A stretch of DNA of 64,000 nt from Gamsiella multidivaricata (Eukaryota; Mortierellomycota; Mortierellomycetes; Mortierellales; Mortierellaceae). Below the pieces are notes generated by a model. That model was not told where the DNA came from. It did no database searches and saw only the letters and a list, made by a program, of their open reading frames with translations. Where the stretch lies: the NCBI RefSeq assembly GCF_025024155.1, contig NW_026251713.1, positions 372,001 through 436,000 on the forward strand, given 5' to 3'. Position 1 is the stretch's first letter; each line of letters begins with the position of its first letter. Made by a program: the position numbers and the translations under genes. Shown piece after piece: positions 32,356-42,469 of this stretch.

Positions 32356-34282
32356 TCAAAAATATACATTCTTGGCCTGAGATGCCAACGACTCTGTTGG
32401 GCAGTACGGGCATTTGAACCGATGGCTAAAAGACAAATGATAAGAGATAATAACATAATGTCAGCGTACTGAGGCGCTCACCTTAAAGTCAAAGTCAAAG
32501 ACAATGACAAAGGCAAAGAAGACGTACTTGCTTGCTCCACGGCATAGTTTTTGCAAACTCTCCTTGCAGATAACGTGCCCACACATCATCATCATGGGTG
32601 GATTCTCCTCCGACGCCTGCTCTTTAGAGACAGGACACGCAAAGACGGAATGGAATTTTGTATCATCTGTAAGGTTGATCTCAACCTAGAAGGTGCAAAC
32701 AAAACAGGATGCAGTCAGCATCCGAAACTACTTCGTTGCAAAGATGCATATGCTTAAAAAGTATGGACATACCGGTAGCTCGCTCTGTTGGCTCCACTCC
32801 GTCTTCTTTGCCTTCATGATGCTCGCCATCTTGATTATGGTCGGCATCGCCTGCGTTCCCACCGTCAAACTATGATTTGCCAAAAAAAAAAAAAAAAAAA
32901 GCAAGCCAATGAATAACAGAATAAGTAAATCCAGACATCAGGAAGCTTAGAGTAGAGCATAATCATACCTGACATATAGTGGACTATCGCAGGCAAGGCC
33001 AAGCAGGCTGCAAAAGTCGCGTGTGAACATGTGCTGGATATCGTCGCTAGAGTTGGATGCCACGAGGTCTGCATAGGGCGATGTCTTGATGCGATCCATG
33101 AATATAATACTGCACATAAGGCGTAGAATTTCTGTAACAAATAAAAAGGAGTTGATCATTAGGAATTTAGCGGAAGCGTACCACAATGGACTGGGTTGGT
33201 ACCGCGTATATTAAGTGCTCCAGGCTCCTGACCTTGAATATGGCGCGTGCCAAAGTACCCAAAGTTCTTTTGTGCGTAAGCAACGGCTTCTTGTTTCTGT
33301 CCAGTCATGAGCAGTTGCAAATATCTCTGGCGATGCAGCTTGAACTCCAACGTGCTGGATCGCTTTTCCAGTTCAGTCCTGTGCCTCAAAGCCCATCTAA
33401 GATTTGTTCAGTGGAATAGGGATATGTCGTCCAAGATGAGCATACTTTCGAAGCGGGTCATATCATCAGCAAGCAGTGTGGATTGATTCTGGTGCATACT
33501 GTAGAGCAGGTTCCAGGTTATTATCCTTCAACGCCGCCACGATTTCAAACATCTCCATGAACTGATGGCGCATCGAGTCCGGTATTGTCAGTCCTGCTTC
33601 CTATTGTTTTGCAAATAAAGAAACAGGCAATAATGTTAGATACCGCATTCTATATTGCTCGGGGTGCATTGAACAATGATCACGACTTGATATTTGAGTA
33701 CTGACTTGCCTTTGCAAACATGTCCCCGACTTCGAAATTCCCCTGTCTGATGTAATGCAGCGCAATAGTCTTCTGCAGAACCTTCTCCTTGTTGTCGAAC
33801 GCATGCGGGTTAATGGCAGCCGTCGTATCCGCCGTGAATTTCTAAAAGACACCGATTTGATAAAGGTTTTTAGTATGCGAAAATCCAGAAACTAGGGGTG
33901 GTTGGTTTAGCCACAGTTGTCCATACCTTGTCGATCGCTTTAGAGAATTTCGAGAGCGCGCTTTGAAGTTCCTTCTGTTCGTCGGATACAGTATTGGCGA
34001 CGGTCTTGAACGACTTTCCGAGGGTCGCCAGCGAAGTCGTAACCGATGATGAGTCTATATGACAATGACAATATAGTGAGGATGATGTGAGTAACTCGAA
34101 GGCAGTTTTTGGCCAACATATCAGGTATCCAAGAGTGTGGCAATCGAAGCAAGTGCTGTACCTGTCCGAATCCTCTCTTTGGCTTCGTTTACGACGGCAA
34201 TCAACCTATCCAGCGGATCGTTTGACTCTAGAGCCCGCTGCTTCTTCAGAATCTTGTCGTAGTCTCTGATGAACGATTCCAT
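32356..34282 (-). CDS. RMD5: Rmd5/Gid2, RING-type subunit of the GID/CTLH ubiquitin ligase
   Basis: Catalytic E3 subunit of the GID/CTLH complex, which in yeast degrades gluconeogenic enzymes when glucose returns. Nine exons fit in phase: 34162-34282, 33927-34054, 33710-33841, 33500-33600, 33233-33396, 32969-33131, 32773-32869, 32528-32685 and 32356-32425, giving 377 residues, close to human RMND5A. Matches include a helical N-terminus ([20 protein letters not shown]), the LisH/CTLH region ([47 protein letters not shown]), then ELPVEINL and the degenerate [37 protein letters not shown]. The intron at 33601-33709 starts with GC (AAG|GCAAGT), a GC-AG intron. A 19-nt A run sits in the intron at 32870-32968. 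The assignment is strong. Confidence 0.92.
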
Positions 34283-34528
34283 GGTGAGGACAGGTCAGTC
34301 GTGAGGTCGAGCAAGGAAACAAGCTGGAGCTGATGGTCTAGTGAAGCAGATGGTTGTGGCAGTCGACTCTGTGTGTTTGTCAAGAGACGAAAGAAGCGGT
34401 GTGAAGTGAAGGGTGGACGGGACGAAATGGACAATGGAAGAGGACATTCATCCTCATGACAGCTCAAATAAAGTTTTCATGTGACAGGTTTCCTTGAACC
34501 AAGCACTTTATTCAGATATTTAGATCTC

Positions 34529-35713
34529 TCACAGGCCCCAGATGTAGCCCTCGTTGAGCATCAGATCAACCGGTCCACGCCTCGCTCCAGTATCGGTATC
34601 GCGACCGAGCTGGCCTATACAGGACCATGCCACGGTTCTGTCTCTGTTAGATACCCCTGCAGCCTCGTGAGCGTCCTCGTCCTTCAGATCCCAAACCGCA
34701 ACTCTGGCCAATCCCCACTCGCGCGCTTCTTGCACGGCCTCCTTGAGAAGACATTGCAACTGGCCCACTGTTTCGTATCGCGTTCGGAGGACGAGCAGTA
34801 TTTTGTATGAGATGTGATACGCCCAAATGATAAACGCGTCTCCTCCATTTGCCGCATTGAGTCGCACGCCTGTCCTGATGATTGGCTTTTCAATGTTGAG
34901 TACTCTCTGGTGGGTGAAGTGTGTCACTGCGAGTTGGCCTCGGAATATCCTTGCTTCAGGGACAATGGCTGCAAGTTGGCAGTTCCCGTGGGCTTTAAGA
35001 GTACGATCCTGCATCTCGGCCCGAAGTAGTTCGATATCCCGATCCATGACAACCTGCAGATTGGCCTCAGTGATATCTTCCAATTGCCAGCTGTTAGTGG
35101 CGGTATCCATGCTGAGCTCAGGAAAGACGTGGTCCTGGACGTTCAAGACCAGCTCTCGCGATCTGACTGCTGGCCAGCCTGCTGGTTCATAGAAATCGCG
35201 TCCAACGCTGGAGAACAGAAAGGAGAGCTCGACAGCAGGGTCTGTCTGCTGCTCAAGCTGCTCCTTCAGCATCTTGAGCATCGTCCTGGCGTAACCCCGC
35301 TTCCTGTGTTCAACAGGCGTGAATACCAGGAGTACATAGACAATCACAATGTTCTTCAGCGCAACCCTTGAATTGCCTGTTCCGGTGCTGTCTTCTTGGG
35401 CCGAGTTCGTGTGATCGCTGACCTTGGTTGCCACAGTCATGAGGCCGGCCCGCTCGTACGTGTGAACAGCAGATAAGATGGCGGAAGGGTCGTTGCCTCT
35501 GCCTCTGGGGACAAGGACCCAGATCTTGTGTTCGACTCCTGGACCAAGATCAAGGCCTGTTCGAAGCGCGGCCTTTGCAAGCCAGACCTCATCAGAAAGA
35601 TTGCATGCGAAATGGGATTTGTTATTGAGCCATACTCGCCGAGTCACCTCAGGGTCAGTGGTCTTGACGAGTTCGAGGTTCTTTTGGAGGAGGTGAGTCG
35701 CGTCTGCAGACAT
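34529..35713 (-). CDS. LYC1: GNAT-fold acetyltransferase, LYC1-like
   Basis: A 394-residue single-exon protein resembling the fungal LYC1 family (lysine N6-acetyltransferase of Yarrowia lysine catabolism). The coenzyme-A-binding GNAT core is IVYVLLVFTPVEHRKRGYAR, followed by TMLKMLKEQ, with R-K-R-G-Y-A as the Q/RxxGxG/A loop. Family-like segments include ELSFLFSSVGRDFYEPAGW and a distinct C-terminal domain ending WDLKDEDAHEAAG and GPVDLMLNEGYIWG. The second ATG of the open frame (35713, MSADATHLLQKNLEL) was chosen because the preceding residues are unlike the family. The gene diverges from the endopolyphosphatase gene, with ~715 bases between starts. The substrate is inferred from family resemblance. 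Confidence 0.72.
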   Translation of the reverse strand: MSADATHLLQKNLELVKTTDPEVTRRVWLNNKSHFACNLSDEVWLAKAALRTGLDLGPGVEHKIWVLVPRGRGNDPSAILSAVHTYERAGLMTVATKVSDHTNSAQEDSTGTGNSRVALKNIVIVYVLLVFTPVEHRKRGYARTMLKMLKEQLEQQTDPAVELSFLFSSVGRDFYEPAGWPAVRSRELVLNVQDHVFPELSMDTATNSWQLEDITEANLQVVMDRDIELLRAEMQDRTLKAHGNCQLAAIVPEARIFRGQLAVTHFTHQRVLNIEKPIIRTGVRLNAANGGDAFIIWAYHISYKILLVLRTRYETVGQLQCLLKEAVQEAREWGLARVAVWDLKDEDAHEAAGVSNRDRTVAWSCIGQLGRDTDTGARRGPVDLMLNEGYIWGL

Positions 35714-36429
35714 AGTTTGGGAAAAATAAGGTGAAGTGAGTAATTCAGCCTGCAGCACGTTGGTTTTTTATGTCTGCGCGATGAAGACACTAGTGTTCGG
35801 CGTACCGGGTGTGTTTTTTGGATCGTTTGATTGGAGTCGATGGAGTCGATGGAGTCGAATGGAATAGGATGAATGCGGCGCTGGCTGGTGCTGGCGATGG
35901 GTGATGTCCAGGGAGTCCCTTTCGTGTCCCGACACAACACATGTTTGCTCCAACTTTTTTTTTTTTTTTTTGGCACACGACACAATTGGCCAGCGGGAAA
36001 GAGGGACATGAGCGTATTCGTCTCAGTCGTTCAACTTCAGGAACAGGCATCAGCCCGCTTTTTCTTTTCTTTTTTTCCGCGCGTTTGGACCTGCTGTTCG
36101 TCTTCTACGCCATTCCGGCGCTGGACTGGACTGGACCGGCCTGGGCTGGGGAATAGATATACAGGGACCAGATGCAATTGGTCGTATTTTTACAGCCAGC
36201 AGGATGGAAAAAAAAAAAAAAAAAAAAAAAGTTCTTGGTCTTCATCAGCCTGTCCACAGGGCCTGGCACTGCCCAGAATAGATATTGCACGCCAACAGCG
36301 CACACCTTCCTTTTTTCTGCCTCTCTCATTCTTCTTTCCACTCATCACTCATTCATTCTCTGATCCGAAAAGCGCGCCCTCACTCGATACCGACTTCAAG
36401 AAAGCAAAAAGAGATACGTCCGATACAGC
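35714..36429. other. Divergent promoter region of LYC1-like and PPN1
   Basis: Shared 5' flank with a T17 run at 35955-35971 and an A23 run at 36208-36230, plus a C/T-rich leader before 36430. No gene seen. Confidence 0.4.
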
Positions 36430-38383
36430 ATGCCAAATCAAGACGGACCATTGTATTTCCTCGCCTCTCGTTCCCGACCGCTGAGGAAGCCGTTAGTCCT
36501 CCTCGTATGCTCTGCTCTGGCCTGCTGTCTTGTTTCGACCACCGCCTCTGCAGAGCCTTCCTCCGGACTCCATGGTCGATTCCTTCATATCACAGACATC
36601 CATCCGGACGAGCTCTATCTCGAGGGTGCAGCCGTCCCGACATCTTGTCACGCCATCTTCAGCAATGAAGGCAACACTTCCCTCAGAAAGGGCCGATTCA
36701 ATCTGAACAAGAAAATCGAAGGGGATGATAGAGTACCTCCAGCAAGGGCGCGAACAATCGAGGATATGAGAACCATTCGACCGGGACTTATGACCGATGA
36801 TGGCGTGAGCTCATTCATCCCGGCGGGATACTACGGCGCACCCAACACGATCTGTGATAGCCCCCTGGCCCTCGCAGATGCGACCTTCAACTGGATCGAC
36901 AAAAATCTCGCCAGCTCAATTGATTTCGTTGTCTGGACTGGAGATAATGCCAGGTACTGTCGTGTGATATGTTTGGATGAACATGGCATGGCATGATATA
37001 CATATATTTTTGTATTTTTCCTTCTCTTAATCGAGTTGTATACCCTGCGCTTGCTCAATTGTGCTGAAATACAGACATGACTCGGACAATACCCACCCGC
37101 GCACACAGGCCCAAATCAATGAGATGAATGAAGCGATGGCGAAGCGCATCCTTCAGGCCTTCCCCCTCGATTCCAGCGGCAAGAGACTCCCCATTGTCCC
37201 TTCGATCGGCAACAACGATGTCTACCCGCATAATATCATGTACCCAGGTCCAAGCGCGATTCTTCAACATTACTCAGATATCTGGTCAGAGTTCATCCCC
37301 GCGGAACAGATCGAGACATTCCGCAAGGGAGGTTACTACTCTTCAGAAGTCGTGCCCGGAAAGATCACAGTCTTTGGTCTGAACACATTATATTTCTATA
37401 TCCATAACGCGGCCGTGGACGGATGCAAGGACAAGGATGAGCCCGGGACTCAGCAGATGAAATGGCTGGAAGATGAGCTGAAACAGCTGAGGAGCCGAAA
37501 GATGGTCGCGTACTTGACAGGACACGTCCCACCAGAGAAGAAGTCGTACATTCCTTCATGCCACGCCAGTTATACAAGGATTGCGATCGAGTTCCAGGAT
37601 GTGATCGTGGGCCATTTATACGGACATGCCAACATTGACCATTTCTTCCTGCTCTCCGAAAACAAGAATGGCAAGGACCGGTCCATGATGCAGGATTTAG
37701 AGGAGCAGGACAGGTTGGCCATGAGTGCCATGAACGAGGAGGAACATGATCCGTTCCATCTGATGGGTTTGGGCTCCTACCTCGAGTCTCTTTGGAAGCA
37801 ATACGAGCGTATTCCCAAGAAGGGCAGATTGGACAATTACGCTGTCGTCCAAGTATCTCCGTCAGTTATACCGACCTACTTTCCGACCTTGCGCGTGCTT
37901 GAATACCAGCTTGGAGAAAACACGACTACCGCTGCTGTCGACCAGCCTTCTGAAATCATAGAGGACGAAAATGAGGAGAAAGTCGGAGATGAAGAGGATG
38001 GCGATAGTGTCGAGGATGAGTTGAGCGACCAGGAGCTGGAGGAGTACTTCTCAGCGTTATTGAACGGTGACTTGGACATCGCAGATGCATTGGAGAGGAA
38101 AAAGAAGGGTCCCAAGAAGCCATCCAAGCCCGTCCCTGTAAGCACATTCGGATTCCCGTTGGCGTACACACAATTCTGGACCAATCTCACCCTGGCGAAT
38201 GAAGCAAAAACTCTGCCAGAGTTCGTAATCGAGTACAGGACTCGGGAGGACTATGGGCTTCAGAACTTGGGTGTCTCAGAGTGGATTGGCCTGGCTAGAA
38301 GGATCGTCAAGGATGAAGCGTTGAAGAAGGAATATTTGAAGAGAATGGTCGTCCAAACCGGGGTTGAGAAGACGCTGCAATGA
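36430..38383 (+). CDS. PPN1: Vacuolar endopolyphosphatase (Ppn1/Phm5-like)
   Basis: A metallophosphoesterase that cleaves inorganic polyphosphate chains internally, normally in the vacuole. Exons 36430-36953 and 37075-38383 join in phase (WTGDNA|RHDSD) to 610 residues. A signal anchor, RKPLVLLVCSALACCLVSTT, near residues 18-38 predicts a type II membrane protein. Metal-binding motifs are complete: HITDIHPD (DxH), WTGDNARHD (GDxxRHD), IPSIGNNDVYPHN (GNND), YLTGHVPP and GHLYGHANIDHFF (GHxH). The C-terminal part contains an acidic insertion around 37950-38060 and a long tail, also seen in fungal homologues. The assignment is confident. Confidence 0.92.
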
Positions 38384-38691
38384 TGGCTCAGGGTTTAGCG
38401 AGCTGATTTGGTACTAGAGTCCTATGATAAACCCATATACCGATTATTATCACTTTTTCCCTGTTCTCGACGCGCGGCATCTTGTTGACTTTTATGGCCT
38501 TAACCCATGCGGGAAAGGACACCACTTTGTCGAAAGGCTAGACCAGGGCATACCATCGATAAAGATGTCGCCATTTGATGCCCTCTTTTGAGTAGACGCG
38601 CTCTTCTCTATCTCAATCACTATTTTTCTCATAGCTCTTCCTTTCTGACGTTGAATCTACAAAACTATTGGTTCCGTATATTAAGCGTATG
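38384..38691. other. Convergent intergenic region
   Basis: 3' flanks of PPN1 and the BTB gene; nothing else seen. Confidence 0.4.
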
Positions 38692-40264
38692 CTACTCATT
38701 CACATCACTAGCCATGTTTGAAGACATTCCAAGGATATGCATGGCCATGCCCCTCAGTCCAAGCTCTGGACGTGTTGTCGCTTCGTATGAGAGACACAGA
38801 TTCAGGACAGAATCCGTCGTGATACGGAGTCGTGCAATGTTTTCGAGAATGGTACCGTAATTCTCGGGCGTGAAACACTTGACCCAGCGTTCGTTGTCGC
38901 TAGTGTAAAGCTATCGAGTTATTTTTTCATCCATCGCTAGATAGGTTCAGTATGCAGTTCATTGAGAAACGACGATTATAAAGACGTCGTAACGAGAGAA
39001 AAGAAAGAGAGGGACTTACCCAGTACAACAGCTCGTCAAACCGGCTCCCTTCAGGATCCGCGAACGTTACTCTCAGCTCAGGTAGAGCCTCGTCTAGTCC
39101 AGGCTCATACTCATCATGTACCCGTAATGAGTGTCGTAGACTTGTACTCAAACTTGCCATGCTGATCTTCTGCTGTTGCTGGCTAGTACCAGTGAGATCA
39201 GGCTCACGTTGGGTATAGTCTTCTTCGACCTCGTGGTCAAATTCATCACTGTGCACCTCCTGTGTGCTCTCATCATCTGCAAAATCATCGCCCTCGTCGC
39301 TCGATACCATGGCATCATCAACGTCGCAATCTTGGCCATCACGCGTTGAAGAACGACAATAAGCACTCGAGAAGTCCTCGTCCGAGGACACACCCCATGC
39401 GTTGTTCGTGATCATGTCATCAAAGATGCGTTGGAACGTAGGAGACCGTGACTATAATTGAGAGGCGACGGAAAGTATGTACAGCGTGTTATTAAACACG
39501 CGTCATTGCTGTCTTTTTTTTCCATAACGCGCACTCTTCTGTTTGACTTTGTTTTGACCAATCATCCATAAAGCGGGTGTTGGTGTAACCATACGCGTTC
39601 GGCGAGGAAAAAGTACTTTTTTTTTTGGAATATTTTGCATGTCAAAGATGGCTGTATGTGACCCATGCAACCAGTCTTGTTGCTTTCTCCACTCTTAATG
39701 TATAATGTAAGGATCAAAAGAGATCCTACGGTATATCTTTTTAAGAAAGAAAAAATAAATAAAGCATCGTTAAATGACAAACAAACAGGCGCTCCCCTTG
39801 ACCGCGCCTAGTTTCTTGAAGAAACCGTATCTTTTTGTTCACGCCTAGTTTTTTTTTTTTTTTTTTTTTTTTTTCCTGATGGCATTCGGACCATTTGAAC
39901 AACAATTCTTTTCTTCGGGGATTTTAAAGGTCTGCAACCGCTGGGATTGGTCAGGAATAAAGAAAGAAAGAAAGAAAACATGTTGAAGGTAGTTTTTTTT
40001 TTTTTTACTTACAGCCAATATTTGAACGTGTACATAGTAACGCCTTGCGCCTACAATGAGCACACAGCTGGCGTCCTCACGCCTTCCGAACATACTTGCG
40101 CCTATCCTGAGTAGCTTCTTGGAAATCAAATTGGCCATGTATATCGCCGGTGGTGGCCCAATGTTGGATGCAGCCGAGCCATCAATGTCGGTGTCAAGGC
40201 TATCGCTATCTAGATCAAGGCCGTGGCTCTGACCCTGACCTGGTGATGAAAACTGACCCGTCAT
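38692..40264 (-). CDS. BTB/POZ-domain protein
   Basis: A 300-residue protein with a BTB/POZ fold, likely a protein-interaction adaptor, possibly for a cullin-3 ligase. Exons 40013-40264, 39020-39451 and 38692-38910 join at phase 0. The domain is split over all three: GARRYYVHVQILA|SRSPTFQRIFDD, then ELRVTFADPEGSRFDELLYW|LYTSDNERW and CFTPENYGTILENIARL. A ~110-residue acidic and Gln-rich insertion (DSDEFDHEVEE-type sequence) lies inside the BTB core between the first helix and the LRVTFADP strand, where such an insertion is unusual. The first intron (39452-40012) is 561 bp, long for this window, and contains a 26-nt T run. The start at 40264 is the first ATG of the frame. Confidence 0.8.
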
Positions 40265-42469
40265 GATAATATCGGTCGTGCTGGGAGCTTCTGGGGTGTC
40301 GGGACAACAGACGGTGGTCGGTTCGATATGATGAGCAGGCAATACAAAACGAAGGTGTGATCAATGGCGGGATTGGTCAGAGATGATCTTGCGAAGGCGT
40401 TGGGCGATGTGCTGATATGGACAATGTTGATAGAGATGCAAGATGGAGAGGACGCGTCTACTGAAATACACGGGAGAAGCGCTCCGATGGTGGTTTTTAT
40501 CATCGCATGAGTGGATGAAGGGGGGCGGTGCGATGGTCCTTGTTTGGACAAGGGAGTGCAAGGAATATTCTCGGAAAGGAATATAAAAGAAAAATGTCGG
40601 AATTGTCGAAAATGTCTACGAAGGGGAACAAAGTCCACAGAGTGGTTCGATTGTTTTGTCCAAGGCGACGCTTGGGGACCGAAGAAGAAGAAGAAAAGGG
40701 AGGAAGGCTGAGCTGTCCAATGGAGAGGAAAGTGAGATTATGCCAAAGCAATGCTCCCTCTGGGTGGGTCCTAATGCCGACTATCTTGAAATGGAAGTGC
40801 TCTGAATGGAACTTCGCGTGGCAGTTTGGGCCGCTACGCCAACGAAACCCAGTTTAGACCTTAAACTGGTTGGAATGAGTCAGGCCGACTATGCTGAGTT
40901 GATCGGCAGAGATTGAATGAACAAAAAGTTGAGCGATGGTTCGACTGCATCGAGGATGTCCGTCTCTGGAGGCCATTGAGAACCGACCCACATGAAGTGA
41001 TAGTCTATGGTGCGCCGTGTTCGCGTATCGGTTGCATATGCGGCAAAGAAACGCGACACGCGAAAAAGGGACAGATATCAACAGCACGCGCGAGCAAGTA
41101 CGGTATCGGTAGTGCATCCATCGGGAATGGAGTAAAAGAAAGAGGGAAGAACGAGAGGAAAGATGCCAAGGCACCACAGCTCCATACGACTGCATCGACC
41201 TCAAAACACGCATCAATCGTCAGCATTCCTTCTTCCTCAAGCTCACTTAGTGCAGCATGCACTCCTATGCATCCGTCGCTACATCCTTGAACCACCCTCC
41301 CTTGGTCTGAGTTGCGCACCCATGGAGCCCAAGCGCGCATGCATCTGTTGGAGTCATATAAACAATTGCGGGACTTTACAGCATCTGCTAGATCAACAGG
41401 GACGGGAAACACCAACAGTCTATGCACTTTGGTGGGTTCTTTGCAGACCGATATCGTAATTTAACATTATCCCTGACCATTCAGCCCTTGTAAAAAAGAA
41501 ACTCCCTTTAGATGATTCGAAATGTGCATACATACCTTGTTGTGAGGTACGGAGCTCCTGTCATTCAAAAACGTTTAAGACGATTGCTTCCTCGCAGCCC
41601 ACGTTGCGACGCATACCGTACACGATTGGGATAAGCAAAAGGTGTTGGTATGGAAGGGCGTCGCATTAAGCGAATGAAATGGTTGCAAATGCTGGACAGG
41701 GAAGACACAAGGTGAAGGGTGCTCCTGAGGTACCCAAAGCGACATGTAGTCAATAACAAGCAGACCTGGACTGAACAACGGTCTGGTAGCTCAAAGACCC
41801 TCTCGAGTGCGCTATGGGGCGCGTTTGCAGCCAACTTTAGCGTTCTTTCGCATTTCCATGTCGGTGCAGCAAACATACACATACATGCGAAAACAGATCC
41901 GTGAGACTGGATCCTGGACTAGCAATTGTTTGTTCCTTCCTTCTTTCAAAGTTACTTGGGTTTGGCTGCTTAGCTGTCAGGATGACCTGCAGCCTCCAAA
42001 CAGATCTCTTTCAGCGCCTAAATTGGGAAACTGAATGCACCATTCGAACACAGCACATGGATGTTGCCAACTGCAGCGACTAGCATAGCAGCCCACAATC
42101 AGGTCGCTTCAACCCAATCGAGAAAGGGAAGAGTGCCGATCCATGCATTATTGTTCTCCTTGTTTAAAACACCTGTTAAACTTCTCCACGTCCAACAGCG
42201 CAGCATAGTAGAAACAGGCTATTTTTGGGCAACGACCTGACCCTTTTTCCTGGCCAATCCTCGTTCATGAACTCCAGCTTGGACTGGTACTCTGGAAGCC
42301 CTGGTGGCGTCGATTTTATTACATGTATTTTCAGGCTTGAGAACAATGCAGCAAGCGCAAATGAATGCCGTCAGCTGCCTTCAGGTATTGTACAACTATA
42401 TATCTATGCCTTCTCTACCAACACTAGCCGATTCATCACTCAACTCTTCGTTTTTCCAACGACATTCTT
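40265..42469. other. 2.2-kb region without a supported gene
   Basis: 5' flank of the BTB gene and 3' flank of the URC1-like gene. Short open frames on both strands lack domains, codon regularity or splice partners. No RNA gene or repeat family was recognised. Confidence 0.4.

Noticed and set aside
40854..41882. Several 100-140 codon frames on both strands
   Set aside because: Mutually overlapping, without domains or phase-consistent introns; expected by chance in 2 kb at this GC content.
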